NCBI GenBank assembly: GCA_026989405.1
Contig: JALSJL010000426.1
Coordinates: forward strand, 1-10,835
DNA: 10,835 nucleotides
Source of the DNA: Marinosulfonomonas sp.
Lineage (GTDB): Bacteria; Pseudomonadota; Alphaproteobacteria; Rhodobacterales; Rhodobacteraceae
Direction: 5' to 3'
The position numbers were made by a program, and so were the translations under genes. Below the pieces are notes generated by a model. That model was given only the letters and a program-made list of their open reading frames with translations. It did not search any database and was not told where the DNA came from. Below are positions 1 to 6,379 of this stretch, piece after piece (position 1 is the first letter of the stretch; every line of letters starts with the position of its first letter).

Positions 1-14
1 GTGCAATCTAGACG

Positions 15-39
15 ATTTAGAACTAAATGAGAACATTTA
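15..39. promoter_or_regulatory. Overlapping AT-rich dyads upstream of the EAL gene
   Basis: Two perfect inverted repeats overlap here. ATTTAG-AA-CTAAAT covers 15-28 and TAAATG-AGAA-CATTTA covers 24-39. The stretch is clearly more AT-rich than the rest of the window and lies about 70-90 bp upstream of the likely ATG at 107, which suits an operator or promoter region for the EAL gene. No known regulator consensus was recognised. The EAL reading frame has no stop here, so coding use cannot be strictly excluded, but the base composition argues against it. Confidence 0.35.
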
Positions 40-106
40 CCCGATCTTAGCAAGTGATGTGCGACGAACATCTCAGCAACAATGGCTCAGACACCCGGGG
101 AAATTC

Positions 107-940
107 ATGGGAAACAACCGCACCGATCTCTATCAGACGTTCAGCGATCCGTTGTCGCAGGCTGTCGCCGAACGTGACAACAACGCGGTCGAATTGGTGC
201 GCAGTGCTCTGAAGGACGATCGCGCGATGTTGGCCTTTCAACCGGTTATCCGAACGGACGCGCCAGACCAACCCGCCTTTTACGAAGGCCTGATCCGCAT
301 CATGGACAAGAGCGGCCGGATCATTCCCGCGCGCGACTTTATCGACCATGTGGAACTTGACGTCCTGGGGCGCGAAATTGACTGTACCGCGCTTCGTCTG
401 GGTCTGGAAGCCTTGAAGAAGGTTCCGACACTGCGACTGTCAGTCAACATGTCGGCGCGCTCCATAGGATATCCCAGATGGAAAAAGATCCTCAACCGCG
501 GGCTTCGTGAAGACCCGACCCTTGGCGATCGGTTGATCCTCGAAATCACCGAGCGCTCGGCGATGGTCATGCCCGACATTGTTCAGGCATTCATGGCCGA
601 CCTGCAGAAAAAGGGGATTGCATTTGCGCTTGACGATTTTGGTGCCGGCTACACGGCCTTTCGTTACCTGCGCGACTTTTTCTTCGACATTCTGAAAATT
701 GACGGCAGCTTCATTCAGGGCGTTCACGCCAAGCCTGACAACATTGTCCTGACCGAGGCGCTGGTTTCGCTTGCACGGCATTTCGACATGCTGACCGTCG
801 CCGAGAAAGTCGAATCCGAAGCAGATGCAGAATGCCTGACGCGCATCGGCGTTGATTGCATGCAGGGGTATTTTTTCGGTGTGCCGACAGTCAGGCCCCT
901 TTGGATGCCCGACGATGACCTGTCCTTGAAAACCGCTTGA
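107..940 (+). CDS. EAL-domain cyclic-di-GMP phosphodiesterase
   Basis: This 277-residue protein is essentially one EAL domain. Such enzymes hydrolyse c-di-GMP to pGpG with divalent metal in the cytoplasm. No GGDEF domain, sensor domain or membrane segment is visible. The signature reads EGL (residues 60-62, YEGLIR) instead of EAL, keeping the metal-binding Glu and the following Arg. Other active-site positions are also present: Asn114 (VNMS), Glu146 (EITE), Asp176-Asp177 (DDFGAG), Lys197 (LKIDGSF), Glu233 and Gln253 (QGYFFG). I therefore expect an active enzyme. One oddity is AEKVES where most EAL proteins have AEGVET. The ATG at 107 was chosen because GGGGA lies about 5 nt upstream and family similarity starts soon after it. 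A GTG at 59 is in frame, and the frame stays open to the window edge, so the 5' end is not settled. The gene precedes phaA by 179 bp but is probably a separate transcript, because a terminator-like hairpin closes it. Confidence 0.88.
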   Translation: MGNNRTDLYQTFSDPLSQAVAERDNNAVELVRSALKDDRAMLAFQPVIRTDAPDQPAFYEGLIRIMDKSGRIIPARDFIDHVELDVLGREIDCTALRLGLEALKKVPTLRLSVNMSARSIGYPRWKKILNRGLREDPTLGDRLILEITERSAMVMPDIVQAFMADLQKKGIAFALDDFGAGYTAFRYLRDFFFDILKIDGSFIQGVHAKPDNIVLTEALVSLARHFDMLTVAEKVESEADAECLTRIGVDCMQGYFFGVPTVRPLWMPDDDLSLKTA

Positions 941-966
941 TCGGTTTTCTGCCCGGGCGGGCATTT
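928..966 (+). terminator. Tandem hairpins ending the EAL gene
   Basis: GAAAACCG (928-935) pairs perfectly with CGGTTTTC (942-949) around a six-base loop. This stem spans the TGA stop of the EAL gene at 938-940. A second hairpin follows directly: TGCCC (950-954), loop GGGC, GGGCA (959-963), then TTT. Together they look like an intrinsic terminator that insulates the EAL gene from phaA. The T-tract is short, so efficiency is uncertain. Confidence 0.5.
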
Positions 967-1015
967 CCGAGATTGCCGTGATTTTCTGTGGTCGCGCGCT
1001 CGCAGGTTGATTTTT

Positions 1016-1027
1016 CTGCAGGTGCAG
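1016..1027. promoter_or_regulatory. Putative PhaR operator (CTGC-N4-GCAG) upstream of phaA
   Basis: The dyad CTGC-AGGT-GCAG matches the CTGC-N4-GCAG site that I recall for Rhodobacter sphaeroides PhaR, and the TGC-rich PhaR targets of Paracoccus. PhaR is a repressor released from DNA by polyhydroxybutyrate. A wider inverted repeat, GTGCA (1022-1026) and TGCAC (1038-1042), overlaps it. A weak -35-like TTGATT (1007-1012) sits just upstream, so a bound repressor could block the promoter. The site is about 92 bp before the phaA start. Its identity is inferred from the motif and the neighbouring gene. No phaR gene is in the window. Confidence 0.45.
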
Positions 1028-1119
1028 CATACCACAGTGCACAAAGGGCGGGGATTTGATCGCAGCCATTCTGGCAAATGATCCGTGCTCCCTGCCCGGC
1101 AACAGCGGAGACATGACAA

Positions 1120-2295
1120 ATGACCAATATTGTGATTGCATCTGCCGCGCGCACGCCCGTTGGCAGTTTTCTGGGATCCTTCGCCAAGACACCGGCGCAC
1201 GATCTTGGCGCGGCAGTTCTGGAAGCGCTGGTGGAACGCGCCGGCATCGAAAAGGCAGACATAAGCGAAACGATCCTTGGGCAGGTGCTGACTGCTGGTC
1301 AGGGGCAAAACCCGGCACGCCAGGCCCATGTCAACGCAGGCCTTCCGATCGAAAGCGCCGCCTGGGGCATCAACCAGGTGTGCGGCTCGGGCCTGCGCGC
1401 CGTCGCGCTTGGTGCGCAACACATTCAACTTGGCGACGCGGACATCGTGATTGCAGGCGGGCAGGAAAACATGAGCCTCAGCCCACATGTCGCACATCTT
1501 CGCGCCGGGCAGAAAATGGGCGACCTGAAATTCGTGGACTCGATGATCCGTGACGGCCTGTGGGATGCATTCAACGGTTACCATATGGGCCAGACCGCCG
1601 AGAATGTCGCCGAGAAATGGCAAATCTCGCGAGACCAGCAGGATGAATTTGCGGTCGCCTCGCAAAACAAGGCCGAGGCCGCCCAGAAGGCCGGTAAATT
1701 CGATGACGAAATTGTCGGCTTCACCGTCAAGACCCGTAAGGGCGACATCGTTGTCGACAAGGATGAATACATCCGCCACGGCGCGACAATGGATGCCATG
1801 AAGAAACTGCGCCCGGCATTCGCAAAAGATGGATCGGTCACAGCGGCAAATGCATCCGGTCTCAACGATGGCGCGGCCGCAACCTTGTTGATGAGTGCCG
1901 AAAACGCCGAAAACCGCGGGATTGAACCGCTGGCCCGAATTGCAAGCTATGCAACCGTCGGGTTGGAGCCGTCCATCATGGGCGTGGGGCCGGTCGGAGC
2001 CAGCCGGAAAGCACTGGAAAAGGCGGGCTGGAGAGCTGAGGACCTTGATCTTGTCGAGGCCAATGAGGCTTTTGCCGCCCAGGCCTGCGCGGTAAACAAG
2101 GAAATGGGCTGGGATCCGGAGATTGTGAATGTGAATGGCGGGGCCATCGCCATCGGCCATCCGATCGGCGCATCTGGTGCGCGCATTCTGAATACCCTGT
2201 TGTTCGAGATGCAAAGGCGCGACGCAAAGAAAGGCCTGGCAACGCTTTGCATCGGCGGCGGCATGGGAGTTGCCATGTGCGTTGAGCGCCCATAA
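1120..2295 (+). CDS. phaA: Acetyl-CoA C-acetyltransferase (beta-ketothiolase PhaA)
   Basis: This 391-residue protein is the usual length for a biosynthetic thiolase II. It condenses two acetyl-CoA into acetoacetyl-CoA, the first step of polyhydroxybutyrate synthesis, and acts as a cytosolic tetramer in this family. All catalytic elements are visible: the nucleophile Cys88 (NQVCGSG), Asn315 (NEAF), His347 (GHPIGASG) and the proton-relay Cys377 (LCIGGGMG). The ATG at 1120 has GGAG about nine bases upstream. An out-of-frame ATG at 1113 lies between them but opens no useful frame. phaB follows after 69 bp on the same strand, as in the phaAB units of Rhodobacterales, where the synthase phaC is located elsewhere. 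A PhaR-like dyad lies upstream. The reaction is reversible, so a role in acetoacetyl-CoA breakdown is possible, but phaB next door favours synthesis. Confidence 0.96.
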   Translation: MTNIVIASAARTPVGSFLGSFAKTPAHDLGAAVLEALVERAGIEKADISETILGQVLTAGQGQNPARQAHVNAGLPIESAAWGINQVCGSGLRAVALGAQHIQLGDADIVIAGGQENMSLSPHVAHLRAGQKMGDLKFVDSMIRDGLWDAFNGYHMGQTAENVAEKWQISRDQQDEFAVASQNKAEAAQKAGKFDDEIVGFTVKTRKGDIVVDKDEYIRHGATMDAMKKLRPAFAKDGSVTAANASGLNDGAAATLLMSAENAENRGIEPLARIASYATVGLEPSIMGVGPVGASRKALEKAGWRAEDLDLVEANEAFAAQACAVNKEMGWDPEIVNVNGGAIAIGHPIGASGARILNTLLFEMQRRDAKKGLATLCIGGGMGVAMCVERP

Positions 2296-2364
2296 ATTCC
2301 GCGTTGCGCAATTTTCTTTCACGCTGTATCCCTGAATTGAAATTTCGTGAGGATTGGAGCAACA

Positions 2365-3087
2365 ATGTCCCGAATTGCACTTGTTACCGGTGGCACGCGC
2401 GGCATAGGCGCCGCGATCAGCAAATCACTCAGGGCTGCCGGTTACACCGTCGCGGCAAACTATGCCGGCAACGAGGAAGCTGCGGCAAAGTTCACCGGCG
2501 AAACCGGCATTCCCACCTACAAGTGGTCAGTGGCCGACCATGATGCCTGCGTTGATGGAATTGCCCGCGTTGAAGCTGATCTCGGCCCGATCGACATTCT
2601 TGTCAACAATGCCGGGATCACCCGCGATGCTCCGTTTCACAAGATGACCCGCGACCAGTGGCAACAGGTCATCGACACGAACCTGTCGGGCGTGTTCAAC
2701 ATGACCCGGCCAGTTTGGCCGGGCATGCGCGAACGCAAATTCGGGCGGGTCATCGTGATCAGTTCGATCAACGGCCAGAAAGGCCAGTTTGCACAGGTGA
2801 ACTACGCAGCTTCGAAGGCCGGCGACCTGGGTGTCGTGAAATCGCTCGCGCAGGAAGGCGCCCGCTATGGCATCACCGCCAATGCGGTTTGCCCGGGTTA
2901 TATCGCTACCGAAATGGTCATGGCGGTGCCGGAAAAGGTGCGCGAATCCATCATCGCTCAAATTCCGGCCGGCCGCCTTGGGCGGCCCGAAGAAGTTGCC
3001 CGTTGCGTGACATTTCTTGCCGACGACGACGCCGAGTTCATCAACGGGTCGACGATCTCGGTCAACGGCGCGCAGTTCTTCGTTTGA
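2365..3087 (+). CDS. phaB: Acetoacetyl-CoA reductase (NADPH-dependent, PhaB)
   Basis: PhaB reduces acetoacetyl-CoA to (R)-3-hydroxybutyryl-CoA, the monomer used by PHA synthase. It is a classical short-chain dehydrogenase of 240 residues, the typical PhaB length. The Rossmann motif TGGTRGIG is at 8-15, NNAG at 81-84, the active-site Asn at 106, and the catalytic Ser134, Tyr147 and Lys151 are in the usual S-x12-Y-x3-K arrangement. The PGYI-ATEM segment (178-184) is characteristic of the acetoacetyl-CoA reductase group. The ATG at 2365 was chosen over the in-frame GTG at 2347 because GGAG lies six bases before it and the protein then begins as PhaB proteins normally do. The 69-bp gap after phaA contains no obvious terminator, so the two genes are probably cotranscribed. 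FabG is a close relative, but the neighbouring thiolase supports PhaB. Confidence 0.95.
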   Translation: MSRIALVTGGTRGIGAAISKSLRAAGYTVAANYAGNEEAAAKFTGETGIPTYKWSVADHDACVDGIARVEADLGPIDILVNNAGITRDAPFHKMTRDQWQQVIDTNLSGVFNMTRPVWPGMRERKFGRVIVISSINGQKGQFAQVNYAASKAGDLGVVKSLAQEGARYGITANAVCPGYIATEMVMAVPEKVRESIIAQIPAGRLGRPEEVARCVTFLADDDAEFINGSTISVNGAQFFV

Positions 3088-3149
3088 ACCACATCCGAAG
3101 TTCAACGCCCTTGCCCAACCCGCGCCCTCAATTGAACCGTTGCGAACAC

Positions 3150-3170
3150 CCCGGGCGACCGGGCCTTTCT
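3150..3170 (+). terminator. GC-rich hairpin after phaB
   Basis: CCCGG (3150-3154) pairs with CCGGG (3159-3163) across a GCGA loop, a stable GNRA-type tetraloop, followed by CCTTTCT. It lies 62 bp after the phaB stop and just before the likely start of the transporter gene, so it may weaken read-through from phaAB. The stem is only five pairs and the T-run is short, so this is tentative. Confidence 0.3.
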
Positions 3171-3181
3171 GCACAGCCGCC

Positions 3182-4036
3182 GTGAACAGGGGGCGGGCAA
3201 CGGCGGCAGGCTTTGTTGCAATCGCGCTTTGGTCGTTTCTGGCGGCGCTGACGGTCGCCTCCGTTCCGGTCCCTCCACTGCAGCTCAGCGCGATGTGTTT
3301 TGCCATCGGAGGCGCTATCGGCGCCACCTGGGGGCAACGGACGGGCCAGATATCTTTGCTGAAAACGATCTCCTGGAGAGTTTATGTCTTCGGAACAGCG
3401 GGGCTGTTCGGCTACCATTTTCTCTACTTCTCGGCACTGCGAAACGCGCCGGCTGCCGAAGCCGGGTTGCTCGCCTATCTCTGGCCGATTCTGATTGTAT
3501 TGTTCTCGGGCCTGCTTCCCGGAGACAGGCTTGCCACCCGACAAGTCCTGGGCGCGGCCATTGCTTTTTCGGGGGCCGGGCTGGTTTTGTCCGGCGGAAT
3601 ATCCGCCTATCAGCCAGACTATCTGACCGGATACATGCTGGCCCTCGGTTGCGCGCTGGTCTGGAGCACCTACTCGGTTCTATCGCGCGCAATCGCCCAT
3701 GTTCCCACGATCAGCGTGGCCGTGTTCTGCCTGGCGAGCTCGGTGCTTTCGCTGTTCGCACATCTTGCCTTTGAAACAACGCGATGGCCGAGTGGAGCAA
3801 CCGGCTGGCTGGCCATTCTTCTGCTCGGAATTGGCCCCTTGGGGGTCGCCTTTTTCATGTGGGATATCGGTATGAAAAAAGGCGACATCCAATTGCTGGG
3901 TGTCGCCTCATATGCGGCCCCGGTCGTGTCGACGGTCATTCTGATCATCGCTGGCGTGGCCGGGTTCAACTTGCAATTGCTTGCATCAGCCTTTTTGGTC
4001 TTTATCGGCGCACTTGTCGCAGCACGAGCGCACTGA
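3182..4036 (+). CDS. DMT-superfamily (EamA) transporter, YddG-like
   Basis: This is an integral inner-membrane protein of 284 residues, with about ten hydrophobic helices arranged as two EamA repeats of five, the normal layout for drug/metabolite transporters. Several stretches resemble the aromatic amino acid exporter YddG: AYLWPILIVLF (98-108), a GCALVWSTYSVLSR segment (156-169), and WDIGMKKGDIQLLGVASY (227-244) followed by APV. Export of amino acids or similar metabolites is thus an inference from family resemblance, and the substrate cannot be read from the sequence. The start is uncertain. GTG 3182 places the first helix directly after a short positively charged tail (VNRGR), but no good Shine-Dalgarno is visible. 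The frame is open upstream into phaB, with TTG 3140 another option. It lies 94 bp after phaB and converges on the DUF465 gene with 17 bp between the stops. I see no functional tie to PHB metabolism. Confidence 0.85.
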   Translation: MNRGRATAAGFVAIALWSFLAALTVASVPVPPLQLSAMCFAIGGAIGATWGQRTGQISLLKTISWRVYVFGTAGLFGYHFLYFSALRNAPAAEAGLLAYLWPILIVLFSGLLPGDRLATRQVLGAAIAFSGAGLVLSGGISAYQPDYLTGYMLALGCALVWSTYSVLSRAIAHVPTISVAVFCLASSVLSLFAHLAFETTRWPSGATGWLAILLLGIGPLGVAFFMWDIGMKKGDIQLLGVASYAAPVVSTVILIIAGVAGFNLQLLASAFLVFIGALVAARAH

Positions 4037-4053
4037 TTCGCGCCTCGGCCGGT

Positions 4054-4221
4054 TCATGCGTCAGTCAGGCGAACGATTTCTTCCTTGATCTTGAGCTTTT
4101 CCTTTTTGAGCGCAATGACCTGCAAGTCATCGCTGCCCGGCCTTTTTTGGGCATCCTCAACCTTTTTTGAGAGGTGTTCATGTTTCTTGCGGAGTTCCTG
4201 CAGATGCGAACTCAAGCTCAT
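4054..4221 (-). CDS. DUF465 / YdcH-family small coiled-coil protein
   Basis: This 55-residue protein is rich in Lys and Glu and looks like two amphipathic helices: MSLSSHLQELRKKHEHLSKK, then a KRPGSDD turn (26-32), then LKKEKLKIKEEI. That is the DUF465/YdcH pattern, a very common alphaproteobacterial family of unknown function thought to form helical hairpins. The start at 4221 is well supported: AGGAGG lies upstream at optimal spacing, one of the strongest ribosome binding sites in the window, which suggests high translation. A much longer frame upstream of this ATG lacks family similarity. The gene follows the methyltransferase on the same strand, but an inverted repeat lies between them. 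No function is claimed. Confidence 0.85.
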   Translation of the reverse strand: MSLSSHLQELRKKHEHLSKKVEDAQKRPGSDDLQVIALKKEKLKIKEEIVRLTDA

Positions 4222-4294
4222 ATTCGTCCTCCTTTTCTGATTGGTCTCATTCACAGTGCACCATATTTTCGACGCCGTGTCACCTTCCGCCGGC

Positions 4295-4326
4295 ATTTGG
4301 GCGCCATTCAATTGGTGCGCCCAAAT
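4295..4326 (-). terminator. Ten-bp inverted repeat after the methyltransferase gene
   Basis: ATTTGGGCGC (4295-4304) and GCGCCCAAAT (4317-4326) are perfect reverse complements around a 12-base centre. On the minus strand the repeat begins 13 bases after the methyltransferase TAA, the right place for an intrinsic terminator or a transcript-stabilising hairpin. No U-run follows. The arms end in AAAT, so termination may be weak or bidirectional. It could also form part of the control region of the DUF465 gene, which starts about 75 bp further on. Confidence 0.5.
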
Positions 4327-4339
4327 CCTTGCCAAATTC

Positions 4340-5101
4340 TTAAACCTGCAAGGCCAGCGGCGCGCCATCACGCAAGATCGCACGGGCCCGAGCGGAAAAG
4401 CTGTCTCCATCGCAAACATGCTGTGCCCCGTCATGCAGGATCAAGGGGGTTTTCAGTTCCACACCACCCCTGCCGCCCTTGCGCGCCCTGACAATCATGC
4501 GCTCGGCATCGCGCCCGGCGCGCGATGCCAGCGGCTGGATCACTATGGAGGCGGCCCGGCGGCCCAGGCCGATCAACACGTCCTGCAGCCGGTCGACCCT
4601 GTGGATGATCGTGAATGTTCCGCCGGGACTCAAGCGGCGCAGGGCAGTTTCCAGCCAATCCTCAAGGCGGGTCGCTCCTGTGTTGGCCGTCTCCCGCCCC
4701 GGGTCAACCGCCGGTGTCGAGCTTCCGGGCCGAAAATACGGCGGATTGGCGAATACATGGTCGAAACTGCGCGCGCGCAGATCACCCGGAAGCGCCCGCA
4801 GGTCAGCACACAAGACAGTCATGGAGATTTCATTTGCCGCGGCATTTCTTGTTGCCAGCCCGGCGTATTCCGGCTGGATTTCCACGCCAGTCAAGGCCAC
4901 CCCCGGCACCCGCCACCCAAGACAAAGGCTTGCAACCCCGACACCGCAACCCAGTTCAAGAACACTTTCGCCGGGTCGCGCGTCAACGGCCGCCGCCAGC
5001 AGCACCGGATCTGTGCCGGCGCGGTAGCCCTTGCGTGGCTGCAACACCATCAGCCGGCCGGACAGAAACCCATCCTGTGTCAGTTCATCATCGCTCAACA
5101 C
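4340..5101 (-). CDS. TrmN6-like N6-adenine methyltransferase (COG4123 type)
   Basis: This class I SAM-dependent methyltransferase has about 253 residues. The SAM-binding motif VLELGCGVG is at 47-55, the acidic GVEIQPE at 72-78, and the catalytic NPPYF, typical of N6-adenine methyltransferases, at 119-123. The N-terminal QPRKGYRAGTDPVLLAAAV (21-39) is the hallmark of the TrmN6/YfiC group, whose E. coli member methylates A37 of tRNA1(Val). A tRNA target is therefore likely, but the exact base is inferred. The start is uncertain. A TTG at 5125 overlaps the upstream DUF2007 gene by 17 bp. GTG 5101 and TTG 5098 start just after the DUF2007 stop (5109-5111), place the GGGGCGG stretch near 5113-5119 as a possible ribosome binding site, and better fit the family's usual short lead before DDELT. 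Tight packing with DUF2007 implies cotranscription. Confidence 0.88.
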   Translation of the reverse strand: MLSDDELTQDGFLSGRLMVLQPRKGYRAGTDPVLLAAAVDARPGESVLELGCGVGVASLCLGWRVPGVALTGVEIQPEYAGLATRNAAANEISMTVLCADLRALPGDLRARSFDHVFANPPYFRPGSSTPAVDPGRETANTGATRLEDWLETALRRLSPGGTFTIIHRVDRLQDVLIGLGRRAASIVIQPLASRAGRDAERMIVRARKGGRGGVELKTPLILHDGAQHVCDGDSFSARARAILRDGAPLALQV

Positions 5102-5108
5102 CAGAAAA

Positions 5109-5324
5109 TCACCGCCCCAGATCAATCCCGTTTTCGATCAGAACACGTTCTGCACGCCCGAGATCCTCATTGCGAACCATGACCCGGCGGGGCAGAACGC
5201 CTATTGAGCCTTCCAGAACGCTCATGTGGACGTCCATGGGAAAGCAGTCTATACCCTCGCCCTGCAGAAGGGCTGAGGCAAAGGCAATGACCGTCGGGTC
5301 GTTTGTCCGAAGAAGCTCTTTCAT
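5109..5324 (-). CDS. DUF2007 small protein
   Basis: This 71-residue protein begins MKELLRTNDPTVIAFASALL and contains GEGIDCF and VLPRRVMV, followed by an EDLGRAERVLIENG tail. This is the DUF2007 pattern: a small alpha/beta domain sometimes labelled as a putative signal-transducing protein, with no established reaction. The ATG at 5324 is the only sensible start, with a weak GGA upstream. It is the first gene of the minus-strand group and is followed at once by the methyltransferase, so the two probably share a transcript. It is divergent from the polyprenyl synthase across a 56-bp intergenic region carrying a perfect dyad. Soluble, with no signal peptide or membrane helix. Confidence 0.85.
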   Translation of the reverse strand: MKELLRTNDPTVIAFASALLQGEGIDCFPMDVHMSVLEGSIGVLPRRVMVRNEDLGRAERVLIENGIDLGR

Positions 5325-5338
5325 ATTCCGTGACTTAA

Positions 5339-5350
5339 GGGCACTTGCCC
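5339..5350. promoter_or_regulatory. Dyad in the divergent DUF2007 / polyprenyl synthase promoter region
   Basis: GGGCA-CT-TGCCC is a perfect inverted repeat inside the 56-bp gap between two divergent genes (5325-5380). Such a position could let one regulator affect both. No consensus was recognised, and a 12-bp GC-rich dyad can arise by chance. Confidence 0.25.
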
Positions 5351-5380
5351 GGCTTTGTCGAGAGAAGTGACGTGACCGTG

Positions 5381-6379
5381 ATGGGTTTGAAAGAAGCTAC
5401 AACCAAGCCACATGACCAGTTGGCGGCTTGCTTGCGCGACGATCTGGTGGCAGTCAACGCCCTTATCCGAGAGCGCATGGCGTCAGAGCACGCCCCGAGA
5501 ATCCCCGAAGTAACCGACCATCTCATTGCCGCCGGCGGCAAAAGGCTGCGCCCGTTGCTGACGTTGGCGGCTGCGCGGCTCTGCAACTATACGGGGCGAT
5601 ACCACATTCATCTGGCAGCAACTGTCGAGTTCATTCACACGGCCACGCTTTTGCACGACGATGTGGTGGATGAAAGCCAGCAGCGCCGGGGCCGGCCGTC
5701 GGCAAATCTCTTGTGGGACAACAAGTCATCCGTCCTGGTCGGCGACTACCTGTTTGCGCGCTCTTTCCAGCTGATGACTGAAACCGGTTCGATGGACGTG
5801 CTTGCGATTCTGGCGAACGCATCGGCCACGATTGCAGAAGGCGAGGTCTTGCAGTTGACCGCGGCACAAGACCTGGCGACGGACGAAGCCGTCTACCTGC
5901 AGATTGTGCGCGGAAAAACTGCGGCATTGTTTTCTGCAGCAACCGAGGTTGGCGGTGTCATTGCACGTGCCCCTGCCGCTGAAGTTGCAGCACTGCATGC
6001 CTATGGCGATGCCTTGGGCATCAGCTTTCAGATTGTCGATGATCTGCTCGACTACGAAGGCACTGGCGCGATTGGCAAGAATATCGGTGACGATTTTCGC
6101 GAGCGAAAGCTGACCCTGCCGGTAATCAAGGCTGTCGCTAGGGCCAATGCGGAAGAACGCTCATTCTGGGTGCGGGTCATCGAAAAAGGCCGCCAGAAAG
6201 ACGGTGATCTGGAACACGCAATGGGCTTGTTGCGCAAGCACGGCGCACTGGATGCGGCCCGTGAAGATGCGCTTGAATGGGCCGAACGGGCAAAGTCGGC
6301 GCTGGACGGGCTGCCGGCGCACCCGATCCGGGAGATGCTGCGTGACCTGGCCGACTACGTCGTTGCACGTATCAACTGA
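5381..6379 (+). CDS. Long-chain polyprenyl diphosphate synthase (ubiquinone side chain)
   Basis: This 332-residue trans-prenyltransferase extends farnesyl or geranylgeranyl diphosphate with isopentenyl diphosphate units to make the ubiquinone tail. Visible family elements are GGKRLRP (52-58), the first aspartate-rich motif DDVVD (93-97), RRGRPSANLLW (102-112) and the second aspartate-rich motif DDLLD (220-224), which bind Mg-diphosphate. The small residue Ala88, five before the first DDxxD, is compatible with long products. Alphaproteobacteria usually make ubiquinone-10, so decaprenyl (or octa-/solanesyl) diphosphate synthase is inferred rather than read. ATG 5381 gives the usual length and start. 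GTG 5372, better placed relative to GAGAAG (about 5362), is an alternative, and TTG 5345 is unlikely. It diverges from DUF2007 and converges with ispE, and their stop codons overlap. Confidence 0.93.
   Translation: MGLKEATTKPHDQLAACLRDDLVAVNALIRERMASEHAPRIPEVTDHLIAAGGKRLRPLLTLAAARLCNYTGRYHIHLAATVEFIHTATLLHDDVVDESQQRRGRPSANLLWDNKSSVLVGDYLFARSFQLMTETGSMDVLAILANASATIAEGEVLQLTAAQDLATDEAVYLQIVRGKTAALFSAATEVGGVIARAPAAEVAALHAYGDALGISFQIVDDLLDYEGTGAIGKNIGDDFRERKLTLPVIKAVARANAEERSFWVRVIEKGRQKDGDLEHAMGLLRKHGALDAAREDALEWAERAKSALDGLPAHPIREMLRDLADYVVARIN

Noticed and set aside
440..1318. A 292-codon minus-strand frame across the EAL gene end and phaA start
   Set aside because: It crosses a terminator-like hairpin and the phaA control region, and has no domain or ribosome binding site to support it.
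724..2322. A 532-codon open frame on the minus strand opposite phaA and the end of the EAL gene
   Set aside because: It is antisense to genes with intact catalytic motifs, shows no recognisable domain, is rich in Cys, Arg and His, and is the usual shadow of a GC-rich coding sequence.
2347..2364. Six-codon N-terminal extension of phaB from GTG 2347
   Set aside because: ATG 2365 has the properly spaced GGAG and gives the standard 240-residue PhaB. The extension would place that ribosome binding site inside the coding sequence.
4241..5182. A 313-codon plus-strand frame opposite the methyltransferase
   Set aside because: It is antisense to a gene with clear SAM-binding and NPPY motifs, its composition is low-complexity (Arg, Gln, Pro), and no family is recognised.
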